The notes under the pieces are model-generated. The model was not told the DNA's origin and searched no databases. It was given only the letters and a program-made list of their open reading frames with translations. A DNA stretch of 64,000 bases from Tubiluchus corallicola (taxonomy: Eukaryota > Priapulida > Priapulimorpha > Priapulimorphida > Tubiluchidae). How positions within the stretch are numbered: the stretch's first letter is position 1; each line of letters begins with the position of its first letter. The translations under genes and the position numbers were made by a program. Location: NCBI GenBank assembly GCA_030141605.1, contig JAQGDQ010000451.1, positions 86,001-150,000 on the forward strand, read 5' to 3'. Shown in pieces: positions 49,504-62,059 of this stretch.

Positions 49504-51869
49504 TTTGCGGTGCCACTGGATAAAGTACCTTGATAAATAGACTTGCAAAAACTTCCACTCCATCAGTTATATGAACATGGAAGCCGTACTTAGATTATTA
49601 TTTCATTTAAATTAATGAAATACGAAATGAAAAGAGTTTTTTCAAAGCTGATGGTGACTTTGACTGCGGACAAGGGATTATTTTTTGATTGCTCTTCGAA
49701 GGTCCAGTCCACCATCCAACTGCAAATCAGTCGTTAGGTTGACAGTTCAATCCCGCTCAACTCCCTTATGGATTTATGGTTGTTTATATAGGAAGCCCCT
49801 TACACGACTGTTTGTGCTGTGTTAGTAGCACTAATACCTATTTGCACGCTTGCCCTGCTTTTGCTATACTGAGCTTATATTAAACCAAACAACGTAATTG
49901 CTAGTGGTGTGTTAAAAATGCCTGATTACGGTGAATGTGCTTAGAACAGAGATACGCATTTTCCGAGGATTAAAAGAATTTTTTAACACTGCATCTCTAA
50001 AATCTTGCGCCCTTCAAAATTTTGCGCCCTAGGCTATAAATAGTTAACTTATTGATAGATACGCCCCTGGTTCTGACACTGACCTGGCAGAGGTCACTAA
50101 GAAACGTTTTAGCCATTTCCCACTATCCAGAGCGAGTAGCCCGACAATCGTCCTCCGTTCACAGCCTAATAGTAACAGATACTGTTCACATGTTAGGACT
50201 AATGCTGTACCTTGCTATATCTGCTCGGAGGTATTGAGTTCGAGTCTTAGCGGAGTAAACAAAATTCGGACTCCATTTCATTACGGCTTTTATGGGATTG
50301 ATACAATGCGGATTGTATATGGCCACTGTCCCCAGGTGTATCTAGTACACAGCGTAAATGTGTGTCAACATATTTTCGATTGTTTATACATTTATTGTCC
50401 TAAATGTGTTCTTGTAATGACTTGTGCTTTCAGCAATTTCGGTAAAAAATAACACAAAAAGCATTTCAAGTACCGCCACCTGGCGTTAGACATCCTAAAC
50501 ACATCAATGTTTCATAATGCATTCACTTTAAACTAATATGCGACATCTAATTCACCTTATTTCCGTTTCGTTCGATATTCGTGAATCTATTTTGGAAAAA
50601 TTTCTAATTTTCTCCTTGAAAGAGTTTCGCTTAGCGTATTCTGATATAAATAATCATTTATGTAACGTTCTCAGTAATGGGAGCCTTAATTAAGTTAGCG
50701 CCATAAATTCTCCTGCCGTCTTTGGTTTTGAAAAATATTCCTTGTTGGTTTTGAGTAATGTGTTCAGCGCAAAGATAATCTGCTTCAAGTCTAGTGTGAT
50801 CATTCAAAGGAAAGGGTGTAAAAGTAAGATTTATATCAAGGACTGTGACGCATGCGTAGGAAGTAGTTAAAAATGGAAAAAACGTTGCCTTCGAATTGGA
50901 GACATGTGAATAGCCAAGTGATTACGGGCTTGGCGACCACTGTCGATACAGAATCCTTGATATTTACACTATGTTCCGGCCCTGCCACACCTTAAAAAGG
51001 CCCAGCCATTGAGTGTTATTTGTCCACTCTCAGTGAAGAAATACCCGGAGAACAGTATACCGCAAAATAAACGTCAAGAATAATTATTGAACAGGCGGTC
51101 ATCAATCCGTTTACTGGCCATGTTCAGAATTGCTTAATTTCAGTTGCTAAGCACACAGAGTAACAATTAACTAATCACCCCGCCCACCTTAATGATCCAT
51201 GGACATCTTCCCTGAAAGAGGCAAACAGCTAAGAACAGAACGACCAATGATACCAGCCAGAACCAGTTTTCCTTTGTAATTAGGGTCGCCAATCCATTTT
51301 CTAGCCAAACACAGCGTACTCAATTTCGCAGTCGAATGAAACACTGTAACCAGTCTATTTTTCACCGTTATCATCATCAGTACCACCACCACCATCATTA
51401 TCATCACCATCATCGTCATCACCATCAAACAGTAGCGTCAACAGCAACTAAAGGCAAAGTAAGCATGTGTGAAAAGTGACAATATTAGTTTAACGTGTCA
51501 AGATGTAGACTTTTGCTTTCATTACAATGGCATTCAATTACAAAGTTGATATCTGCAACATTAATAGTTAACGTAATTATTAAAGGAAAAAGCAACAGAT
51601 GAACAACGTTCGTTGTATTTTAATGTAGGCTTAGAAATAGTGAAATTATCCAGTAAAATGCGAACATGAAATCTCTTGGTTAAAAGTGCAAAAGAAATTT
51701 AATTCATTGTCAACTTCCGTCAAACCAACCTTGCTGCACATATTTGAAAAAAACATGAAAAGCTTTTGGACAGCACGAAGGCACGCCACAATGACTACGC
51801 GTAAAAAAATTTCTGCAGTTCACTCAGAAAATCTGCTGTTCCAAGTGTTTGTTATAACTGTGTTTTTGC
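49504..51869. repeat. 2.35-kb tandem duplication, unit 2
   Basis: Nearly identical to unit 1: by eye about 15 substitutions, one A-run difference, and a 12-bp segment (ATGTGAATAGCC) near 50906 absent from unit 1. Junctions fall in TTTTTGCGG/TTTTTGCTG. The internal open frames are conserved only because the whole unit is. Confidence 0.93.
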
Positions 51870-52900
51870 TGACTTAGCTTTAATCTACAGAATTATACCT
51901 CGAAAATCAAAATACGTAACCATACATGATGTGATTGCAGGTAAGTATGAAATACAACGAGCATACAGTACGTGCCGGGTGGGTTACTTAGGTTATAGAC
52001 TTATTAGCTTGTTAAACTAATTAATCTGTAACACTGTTACACTGTTAACCAAATGAGTTGGATGTTACATTGTCGTCGGTAACTGGTTTTCTTTGCATAG
52101 TGAGCAACGGGATTCTTCAAAAAACTGTAAAAAAATACCATTAGTAGTCAGTTGTTTATCGTTTTGGATTGTCTACAATTCAAAATAGTTGTAAAAAAGT
52201 TTGCTCAAGCACCTGGGTAATTGTTTGTATTGCACGATAACCCTATGACGTCATTTTTGTTCAAAATGAGCGCGCCCAAACGTGGATCGCGGCTTTAAAT
52301 GGGGGTTTAGCTAATTACACGAGGCGCCTTTTGATTTAAATTAAAAATATTGCATTTCTGTAAAGCAAATTTCTAAACATGTGTAAATTGACAGAGATGG
52401 TAAAATACATTGGAAACGTGTACCATGCTAATACGTTATATTCTATGAAGAGTATTACTCTCTATACGCTTAATAGACAATATGCAGTATGAGAGCTTAC
52501 AATGATGTAACAATACAACAAACAAACAAACAAGACGCCATTGTTTACCACAATGTATGTAGTTTATTGACTAAAACAAGTTACATGTATACACGAGGAA
52601 CGAGGTAAATGCCACAATCGATACATCAGTGATTTTAGTCCCAATGTCACTGTACGTACATTTCCTACTCAAGGTTATAGCATTAAAAACAGTGTTATGA
52701 ATACAAGGTAAATACTTTACAACAACAGTTTACTCGAATTGAAAAAGGAATATCGTGTTTCGAACTCTATTCATGTCCTGCTAACATTCAAGAAATGAAA
52801 AACACAGAGTAAGATGCACAAACGTTCACGAAGTATTACATACTTTTTCAAGGAAGCTTTGTATTTGGCATGCAGACCACAATTGGTAAACAAAAATTAA
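51870..52900. other. Spacer, no gene recognised
   Basis: AT-rich sequence with a short (ACAA)n run near 52518-52532. Confidence 0.4.
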
Positions 52901-52919
52901 TGCGAATCTTATCCTAAAT

Positions 52920-53960
52920 GGTATTTTTTAAGATTGTAAGAAAGTTTTTACTGTAACAAACGGTGTTAGACAGGGTAGCGTTTTGTCTCTCTACCTATTT
53001 AGTCTCTCTGTGTGTAGACGACTTCAGTTCTAAGCTGACACATTTGGATTTTGGCTGTGAGATTGGTAATCTCAGTACAAATCATTTATTTTATGCCGAT
53101 GACATGGTACTCCTTGTACCTTGTGGTACTGCCCTGCAATTACTAATCGACTGTTGTGTGAAGTGTGCTAATTCTCATAAAAATCATATTCAGCACAACC
53201 AAGACAAAATGCATGCTTATAAATGGTAAACCCTGGATTTGGCCCATATTTTGGTTTAATGGCTCTCGTAATTCTTATGATTATTTAGATTATGTATTCA
53301 CTAGTGATTTACCTGCCAATGAGGCTATGAAAGCGCAGTTAAAAGGTCTTTATGTAAGGGCAAATACTGTATTGGTTAAGTTGTCTAAATGTTGTGTAAA
53401 TACGAAAATACTGGAGTTCAAGTCGTATGTGTGTCAATTTCACATATACACCCTACGGTGCGACCTTTTTCTAATACAACTACACCTTTTTAAAGGTGGC
53501 TCACAATAACGCATTTCGTAGGCTCTTCAACATTTTGGGAAAATGGAAGCGTAAGTGAAAAATTTGTAAATTTTAATATTCTTAACTATGATGTTATTAC
53601 ACGAAATATAACAGGATCCTTTACATATGGGCTGAACAGAACTACCTAATGATATAATTGATAAATTGTATGTTTACTCTACATATCACAATACAGTTAT
53701 ATGAACGAATTGGTACAAACTTTGTTTTGCACTATGAAATCAACATCTTTTACCATTACAAAGGTGATTTTTATTGGATTTTATGCCTCTGTATGTTGTA
53801 TTTTTAGTGATTTGACTTGTGTTTTTATGCTTTATGTTTGGGTTGCGTGTGTATGTATGTAAGCAAATATTTTAGTAGTGTCTATCGCAATTTTATAGTA
53901 TAGCCGAGTGTTTTTTATTTTTTTATACGAAATGTACGAAATAAATTGAAATGTTTCCTA
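52920..53960 (+). mobile_element. Dead non-LTR retrotransposon, RT 3' half
   Basis: Frames read VTNGVRQGSVLSLYLFSLSV, then NHLFYADDMVLLVPCG with the YADD catalytic motif intact, then across a frameshift YLDYVFTSDLPANEAMKAQL. These are the RT palm and thumb of a CR1/jockey-group element. The 3' end is probably the ACGAAATAAATTGAAATGTT stretch near 53935. The 5' part is missing and frames are broken. It belongs to a different lineage from the relic at 33790. Confidence 0.82.
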
Positions 53961-55045
53961 TTTAAATTGTCTTTAATTGAGATTATGTATTGTCTCCCAT
54001 TTCTTGCTGATCTAGTGCAAAACTTGTAATATTCCCCCCGTATTTCTTGCTGATATTACAAAAGTTGTATAATAAAAGCAATCCTTCCAATAGATGTTAT
54101 TTTAGGTAAATCGGGGAATATCTATTTTGCCGTATTTTCTAAAAGCACTTGCTTGTCGACCAGCCCAGCTGCACGTCAGACTTAACTGCCTCTATAAAAC
54201 CAAAAAAATTCAGTCAGAAATTAAAGTTAACAACCGCCGCAAAAGAAGGCTCTTAATTAGGGCAGTGAAGAGAGAAGTACTTCAGAATGAATACTCCAAG
54301 CGAGCGACCGTCTCTAATGCAACCAACTAAAACGTTAAAATCAAAGAGGCGCGGCGATTCAAGAATCAATTTAACGTCCTCCTCTTACGTCAGCGATAAT
54401 TGGAAAGTTTGGCAGTTTTAGCTTTCCATAGCTTCGCACGTCAGCATTGTCAAACTGGCGCGTAAAATGAAAATTTACTGCCTATAATTTTACAAGGTAA
54501 AGTCGGCTGAGCTTACGTTTGACACGTTAATAACCTGCCTTGCACGTATTTTACCTATAACCACATTGATTTTCTGCCTGCTGCAGTCAGGCAGTCATTC
54601 AAACAGGTTTGCTGTGCACATGCGCAGTCAACCTAACAGGTTTGTGCAGGAGAAGCCACGCTATAACTCGAGCAACTAGAGAAGTTGTCGCGTAGCGTGA
54701 AGCCTTCAGTTTTGTAAGAAGCCAAACTTCAAGAATGTTTAACGAGGACTAATATTTAACGGGTGATGATGAGTGAGTGGTGTAAAGTTCACTTTGTGTT
54801 GCCAGAAATACTTGGATGAGGATAATTTCGCATCTAGCGAGAAGCTGCTAACACGGTGCGTTTATAAATAAGCTTCACTATTGGCCACTTATGAGGGCTT
54901 CTACACGTGTTTGTTTTGCTCAATTATAATATGTTTATTCACCTGGGTTCAATAGGGTGAAATGTATGTTATGCAAAAACATTTTTAAAAGTGTTTGTAG
55001 TGGGTTACGTTGTTTTTACTTTGCAAAAACATTTCGTTTAAATGC
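53961..55045. other. Spacer, no gene recognised
   Basis: A short open frame at 54127-54330 has no known motif. Around 54570-54660 ACAGGTTTG-type motifs repeat beside GCGCAG, possibly a degraded element. Confidence 0.35.
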
Positions 55046-57481
55046 TTAAAGGAAGACAGTATGATATTTCATATACTAACCCACTTTCAAGTACGGTAAA
55101 AAGTATATATTTTAACACCAATAATGCAACAAAACCGTATCTGATAATTAAAGAGTAGATTAAAATCTTAATTAACGGCGGGCGAGCCAACTGTTGATGA
55201 CATCACAAACTAACATAATTTTCAACACCAAAAACATTTCATGAACGTGTTGCGCGTGTTTGTACAAAAATTGAAGTACAGTGCTACTGTAAGATATTCA
55301 GTGTGTTGTACCAAAACTCGGCAAGTTTAAGATAAAAACTCAAATTTCAAATTTAGCGCTGTACTCATGCATGAGCTGTCGATCGTGCACAACTAATACA
55401 TCTGAACTGTGAGGTACCACACCTGTTTTTTGTGCAACACTTTCCGAAATCCAGGCGTTAGTGCCCGTCTAACTAAATGAATGGCAAAATGCATGTAACA
55501 GGGAAAAACTAGTGGCGCAAACGTGAAATTGTGTTTGTGTGGTAATAAATCTTCCACGTAAGTCGTTCTTTAAAAAACAGTATGTTTCCATTTAATATTT
55601 TAAAGAGTAGGTTGTTTTGACCCACAGTTTAAGATTGGCTCCAGTTTTGCTTTAACGTGTTTGTTGGCTATGTAAACGCTTGTTTTAGGTGTAAGTCATA
55701 AACTTTCTTTCGGAATCCAATAAGTATCAGTAAAACAACTAACACAAATTGTAAAACAACGTTTCGCTTGACCAGATAAAGAAAATTAAGAAAGTAAAAA
55801 GACTCCGATCTGTGACAAAATTTACAAAACTTTTGCTCGATATCTACCACGAAATTATTATTGTGTTTGGCTACAGAATACAATAGTAACAGACATTTTT
55901 AGCTGTTTCATCATAATAGGGATATATAATTATGGTATATAGCTTTAGAATATATAAAAGACAGCGGTCTAATCCTCATCTCATGTCACATTCTTGGGTA
56001 TTTCTTGTTATCATGTACAACTGATTGCTCTTATTGCAGAAACGAACCGTTTCTTATTTCATTATAACTGCGTATTATTTGATACCGAAATGTCAACATT
56101 TTATCACTTAAACGAAAACAAAACGTTTAAGCCTCTATTGTTACAGACAAGCTTATTCTGTATATAATAAAGTAGCTTAGACCAGTATCGAAAGAAATAG
56201 TTACGAACATTTAATTGCTTGCAATTTTGAGCAGATGCGTTCAGTCAGCTTTCCTCTAAAGCAGATAAGCAGGGATACCATATCTGGGATCGGCAGTTAA
56301 CCTGTACAGTGCCTGGTAAACTTCAAACTTCAACATCAACATTTTTGTGTTTTTAAATACCAATTTAGATGTGAAATAGTCTTCGTTTTAATTCACATAT
56401 TCACATTGCGCAATTAAGCCTTCACTTCTCTTCATTCGAAAAACACGGTAAATTCTTAGTGGTACTTATTTCATGAAGTGGCATCATACACAACTTTAGT
56501 ACTGGGTTATTTTTGGCTTAATTTTATTAGCCCCGTACTATAAATTTAATTTTAAAATGTTCTAATATGTAACGAAAATCTTGCCAACAACTGGTACATT
56601 CCTGGCCTATTTACCAGACTTCCTGATGACCTATACAGGAACTATGATTGCACGGTCTAATTAATATTGCAACAGCTCTAGTGAAAGCAATGAATATATT
56701 AATTATACCAAATTGCTTATAGTAAACACCGTGAATTGATACCAGGCGAAACGTTGTTTTACAATTTGTGTTAGTTGATTTACTGATATTTATTGCATTC
56801 CGAAAGAAAGTTAGTGATTTACACCTAAAACAAGCGTTTACATAGCCAACAAACACTTTAAAGCAAAACCGGACCCAATCTTAGACTGTAGTCAAAACAA
56901 TCTACTCTTTAAAATATTGAAAGGAGACACACTGTTTTTTCAAAAATGGCTTACATGAAAGAATTATTACCACACAAACACAGTTTCGCGTTCAAGTCAC
57001 TAGTTCTTCGCTGTTACATGCATTCCGCCATTCGTTAGTTAGACGGACACTAGCGCCTGCATTTCGGAAACGCATTGCATAAAAAACAGGTACTGTACTT
57101 CTCAGTTCAGATGTGTTTGTTTCTGACGAACTGCACACGTTCGATAGCTCAATTTCTATCTTAAAACTTCCCTAGTTTTACAATAACACTAATATATTGA
57201 TTTACGATATTTATTTATTAGTGTAATATAAATATCTTACAGTAGCACTGTACTTCAATTTTCACTTTCGCAAACACGTGCAACACGCTCCTGGAACATT
57301 TGTGCTAATGAAAATTATGTTAGTTTGTGATGTCATTAATGGTTGGCCACGCCCGCTGTGTTTTTAATCTATTATTTAATTATCAGAAACGCTTTTGCAG
57401 TATTAATTGTGCTAAAATGTATACTTTTTATCGGACTTGAAAATGGGGTAGTATATGAAAAATCATCCTGTCTTCCTCTAA
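55046..57481. mobile_element. Fold-back element with 740-bp inverted arms
   Basis: Left arm 55046-55786 and right arm 56736-57481 are reverse complements over their length (for example left TAAACGCTTGTTTTAGGTGT, right ACACCTAAAACAAGCGTTTA). Ends are TTAAAGGAAGACAGTATGA and, in reverse, TTAGAGGAAGACAGGATGA, so a TTAA target is likely with one base mutated. The loop, about 950 bp, encodes nothing recognisable. Subterminal blocks (TTAATTAACGGC, CATCACAAACTAAC) recall family A MITEs, suggesting kinship. Confidence 0.88.
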
Positions 57482-57517
57482 GTACAGACTGTTTGTTGAA
57501 CAATTACTTCGACATCG

Positions 57518-57606
57518 TTACCATCATCATCGTCGTCGTCGTCGTCAGCATCATCATCATCGTCGTCGTCGTCGTCGTCACTCATTCATTCATTCATTCG
57601 TTCACT
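57518..57606. repeat. Compound microsatellite (CAT/CGT)n (CATT)n
   Basis: Runs of CATCAT, CGTCGT and ATTC just outside the fold-back element. Confidence 0.9.
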
Positions 57607-58548
57607 CATTTCAGTTTTAATTATTTGTAGCTAGTTGCTAATGTTTGAATCGCTTATTTAGTGAAATAGCAAATCATCTAAGAACTGAATTGATAAAGAA
57701 AACGAGACTTTGTTCTGAAGACTGAAAATTAAATTTTTAAGGTTTTTTAGGGGATGGTTGTGCCAAAAACGTTTTGTAGAGTTGCCGAGTTGATGAATGA
57801 TTTAATTGTACTCTTGTAAAACCCTGGTCCATAGTTATCTAGAAACAATTTACTGCAACCTGGAGAAGTTTTAGATCTGTATCTTACACAATCCTAATTA
57901 TTCCCGTTATTAACCATGTATAAACTAACAAAACAAGCTAGTTTTATGTGAACTTAAAAAGCGAAACGTGCTTCCGGGGGCTTGAGTCGACAGTATCTAA
58001 GTTCCAAAGGTGAGGGAAGGTCTTGAGGATGTTAAAATTTTATCAGCAAATGGAAAGTCCCTACTGACGAGCGTCGAAATGACAGCGGAGCGCACCCCTG
58101 TATGATCAAATAGAATTATTTATAGTGTCACTAGGATTAAATTGTGTCCCCATAATGTATATATATATATATATATCTAGTATCTTTTGTTAAATGAGGA
58201 AATCTACCTGTGTTGTACCCTGGTTGTCGGATAATGGTGAGAATTGGCTGAAATTGCCAATCATTACCGTTTGGCTGTTGTTCACGACATTGTCTATCGT
58301 ATTTCAAGTCGTCCTACCCACCCACAACAGCAACATTAACAGCAGCCACTGCCACAGTCGTAGCCACAACCGCAGCAGCAACAAGTTAGCAACAACTTCC
58401 ATGGCGACGGTTATAAAAATAGAATAATTCTAATTCCAATCAAAAAGTTTCACTCCAACTAATATGCAGAGTTTTTACTTTGTCAGTATTTCTGAACATG
58501 AGCTACACACATAGGCTTTAGGCGCATTAATTTTTGTTGTTTACAAAA
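57607..58548. other. Spacer with (AT)n run
   Basis: An (AT)n tract lies at 58157-58177. CAGCAGC/CAACAGC-rich sequence at 58325-58400 gives a low-complexity open frame that I do not believe is coding. Confidence 0.4.
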
Positions 58549-59510
58549 CTATAATCCATATCCCAGGATCCCACGCTGTATCATAATCCATATCCCAGGA
58601 TCCCACGCAGTATCATAATCCATATCCCAGGATCCCACGCAGTATCATAATCCATATCCCAGGATCCCACGTAGTATCATAATCCATATCCCAGGATCCC
58701 ACACAGTATCATAATCCATATCCCAGGATCCCACGCAGTATCATAATCCATATCCCAGGATCCCACGCAGTATCATAATCCATATCCCAGGATCCCACGT
58801 AGTATCATAATCCATATCCCAGGATCCCACACAGTATCATAATCCATATCCCAGGATCCCACGCAGTATCATAATCCGTATCCCAGGATCCCACGCAGTA
58901 TCATAATCCATATCCCAGGATCCCACGCAGTATCATAATCCATATCCCAGGATCCCACGCAGTATCATAATCCATATCCCAGGATCCCTCGTAGTATCAT
59001 AATCCATATCCCAGGATCCCACGCAGTATCATAATCCATATCCCAGGATCCCACGCAGTATCATAATCCATATCCCAGGATCCCACGCAGTATCATAATC
59101 CATATCCCAGGATCCCACGCAGTATCATAATCCATATCCCATAATCCCACGTAGTATCATAATCCATATCCCAGGATCCCACGCAGTATCATAATCCATA
59201 TCCCAGGATCCCACGCAGTATCATAATCCATATCCCAGGATCCCACGCAGTATCATAATCCATATCCCAGGATCCCACGTAGTATCATAATCCATATCCC
59301 AGGATCCCACGTAGTATCATAATCCATATCCCAGGATCCCACGCAGTATCATAATCCATATCCCATAATCCCACGTAGTATCATAATCCATATCCCATAA
59401 TCCCACGTTGTATCATAATCCATATCCCATAATCCCACGCAGTATCATAATCCATATCCCATAATCCCACGCAGTATCATAATCCATATCCCATAATCCC
59501 ACGCAATATC
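58549..59510. repeat. 32-bp minisatellite
   Basis: About 30 copies of a 32-bp unit (ATAATCCATATCCCAGGATC then CCACGCAGTATC). The final six or so units mostly carry CCCATAATCCC instead of CCCAGGATCCC, showing local homogenisation of variants along the array. Confidence 0.96.
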
Positions 59511-60379
59511 AGTTCACTAATGAAGCCGGTCAAACGTTGTTGACAATAATTACTACACGTCATTTACTCTCGCTCGTGTGCACGTGAAAGAAAACAAATT
59601 TATTGAATTTACGGCTTCCCTCGGGGGGAGAGAGAGCGGTCTCATTTGCCTCCCCAACCTGATCGTGCCTTCCGCCGCCTCACTCCGAGAAGATAGAGAG
59701 TCAGAGTTGACGGAAGAAAGTGCAATTAATGAGGGGAACTTAAATCAACATGGCTGATTACAGGAAGAATCTTCTAACATCAAACTTCTTGTATAAACGT
59801 TAGAAACTCTCTGCGCTGGTTTTTGTTTGTAAAAGGCGAACGTCGTAAAGTGCAATTAGATTTCCAGCGTCGATACAAAGTGAAGATAAATTTTGTTTGA
59901 ACTTTACCTTTTACTGCAGCAAAGTACAGCAGTCTAGGGGATTTTAAAATCTCTCTGGTTTTGTGCGCATCTGGCAAGACAGAACTTTACAATAACATAA
60001 CTTTTATTTTTTACTTTTATTTAAAATATATTTCAGTACAAATTGTACTGAGTCCAATTAGGTAGGCAGTGGTGGCGGCGGCGGCAGTGGCAGTGGTGAT
60101 GGTGTTGGTGGTGTTGGTGGTGGTGGTGATGGTGGTGGTGTTGGTGGCGATGACAGTGGTGGCAGCAGTGGCAACGGAGTTGATGGTGATAGTTCATGGC
60201 AGTGACTACTGAGACAGCAGTGGGACAACGATTGTTGCTTGTGCAGTACTGAATGTTTTCATTGTCGCCACGGTCTTTGGCTTTTCTCAAGTTTGTCGTT
60301 GTCCTTGTTGTGGCTGCATCTGTCACTCTTTTTATTATTACTTTTATCCTCGTCTCACTCTCCGAGGAGGCAAATAGCT
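59511..60379. other. Spacer with GGT-rich low-complexity tract
   Basis: An imperfect (GGT)n tract runs from about 60065 to 60190; its minus-strand His-rich frame is an artefact of the repeat. No gene recognised. Confidence 0.45.
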
Positions 60380-60455
60380 GACTGCACGACCGAGGTTGAG
60401 CAACACTGGGCTTAATCAGTAAATGGATGGGTGACCGCCTGGGTTCTATACTTGT
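60380..60455 (+). repeat. 5S rRNA-derived sequence (SINE or pseudogene)
   Basis: GAGGTTGAGCAACACTGGGC, followed by TCAGTAAATGGATGGGTGAC and CGCCTGGG, matches the internal promoter (A box, intermediate element, C box) and 3' part of animal 5S rRNA. The 5' third and a clean 3' end are absent, so it is a 5S-derived SINE head or a truncated pseudogene rather than a working gene. Confidence 0.7.
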
Positions 60456-61032
60456 TCTGTGTGATGGGCGGTTTCATTCTGTCGTGCTGCCCGTGGGTGT
60501 TTACCTTGCTGAGGGACGATGTGGGTGAGCACAGGTCTTATTTTACTTGGCAATGAAATAGATTCCGGTCCTGACATAACTACCTGTATTGAGTAAACCT
60601 TACTGTACCCAGCTTACTGAGAATAAAATAAATTAAATCAGTAAACTGGACAATAACGATTAAATACGCTGTGTTAAAATAATTGTGTTTGCAATGAATC
60701 TATAAATGCTTAATCGAATCGATCGACGCGTTATTGAATTTGCAAATTCAGTAACAAAATGCATTTCCGATAATCCAGTAATATTTTACGCTGAGAGCAC
60801 TAAAAGCTTGTTTTCTTACAGTAGACCAGTCAAGAACTCGAGATGTATGGCTATTGTCATGAAAATCAATGATAGCATTGAGATTACGCATAATAAAGAT
60901 GAATGCGAAGACAGACATCATCAGTGATACCCAGCGTAACTGAAACCTACTTCCTAATGAAGCCATGTGACCTTGGCAGCAGTTTGTCAGCAATCTGTGG
61001 TAAAGTGGTGTAGAAGCATTGATAAATGAACT
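60456..61032. other. Upstream region of the TPM-like gene
   Basis: Contains the presumed promoter. An open frame at 60706-60927 (73 codons) on the same strand has no recognised motif; it could be an upstream exon or chance. Confidence 0.35.
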
Positions 61033-61297
61033 ATGACGTCAGGAAATTGTGACTATTGGACAGGTTTTAGTGACAACATTAACAGACGGTTTCTGATTGG
61101 ACTCCTTTGTTTGACCAGTGTGGTCAATTGTGTGTCTCCGCGTGCTGCGTCCAGTGACCACATGAAGGAGAGTCTTATGCCCAAATCTTGGCGACGAGAT
61201 GAGTTTCCTAACCCCCAGGAGAACTTGTACGAGTGTGGGCGGAGGGGAAGAATTTCGTGGGTTTGCGATCCTAACAACATCACCAAATATACAGAAG
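61033..61297 (+). CDS. First exon of a secreted TPM (MOLO1-like) protein
   Basis: Eighty-eight codons followed by a strong donor (GAAG|GTAAGT). An in-frame TGA lies two codons before the ATG, supporting the start. A hydrophobic stretch, RFLIGLLCLTSVVNC (about 19-33), looks like a signal peptide or anchor. The mature start has SWRRDEFPNPQENLYECGRR then ISWVCDPNNITKYTEG, matching the FPNP...CG....S.VCDPN.I opening of the TPM domain in MOLO-1-type proteins, which in C. elegans act as auxiliary subunits of levamisole-sensitive acetylcholine receptors. The rest of the TPM domain and any transmembrane helix must lie beyond the window. Identity rests on this short block, so it is moderate. Confidence 0.6.
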
Positions 61298-61387
61298 GTA
61301 AGTGAGTTTATGTGATCATTAGACCATTTTGTCACAGAAATTAGCCTAATCATAATAGCATGAATAATTGCACAGTTCCTCTCCAAG

Positions 61388-62059
61388 TTAAATCACAAGA
61401 AAACCATTCATAAACATAAAGCTTGAAAAATTCGCCTTGAAATTTTATATTACTTACATACTGGCTTTTTGCATATAGGGCTTGCGCCATCAGTCACGCT
61501 GTATAAAACATGTAAATTTAAACTCCCGCGATGACCGTTAGACGCAGCCATTTTGACGATAAGTCATTTGAAACAAGTTTAGATAACATTGAGTAAAGTT
61601 TGAAAAAATAATCAGAGCATTCGTAGCGTGACTAACTAAATAAAATTTTAGATTACAGTATCTTGTCAATAAGTTTAAAAATACGTTTTTTGGTTAGTGA
61701 GTGGTGCCTGGAAGGTGAGTCAGCGACATTTTACCAATTGGCACCAACATTTTAAATTATTATTTCTAGTTACATAAGTCCTTCAAGCAGGTAAGCGAAA
61801 TGCTAAGTAATATAGATTAGCATGGAAAACTGTTTGGGACATAATATAACATTTCCTTTCCGTCCCCTGATTTACGTTAGCGTAATGACGTCATGTAATG
61901 GCGCCGTCGGAACAGTATTGCGGGAGATTTAAAATGAAAACAAACAAAAATTCCTTTCAGTGCGAGTACGATATGTGCATAAAATTGCTATACAGTAATA
62001 TAATTTTTAAGGCAATTTTTCTGAAAACTACTTCAGGTACCCATTTTCTTGTCCTTTAA
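61388..62059 (-). mobile_element. TTAA-flanked MITE, family B copy 4 (long form)
   Basis: 672 bp, ends TTAAATCACAAGAAAACC and TTTTCTTGTCCTTTAA, TTAA at both sides. Inverse orientation relative to the copy at 46291-46913 and collinear with it. It inserted 90 bp into intron 1 of the TPM-like gene. Confidence 0.85.

Noticed and set aside
55668-56856. Two short minus-strand open frames in the fold-back element (55668-55883 and 56611-56856)
   Set aside because: They fall in the two inverted arms, share repeat-derived words, and have no motif.
60033-60326. His-rich minus-strand open frame
   Set aside because: Translation of the imperfect GGT/CAC triplet tract; no start context or splice sites, no known family.
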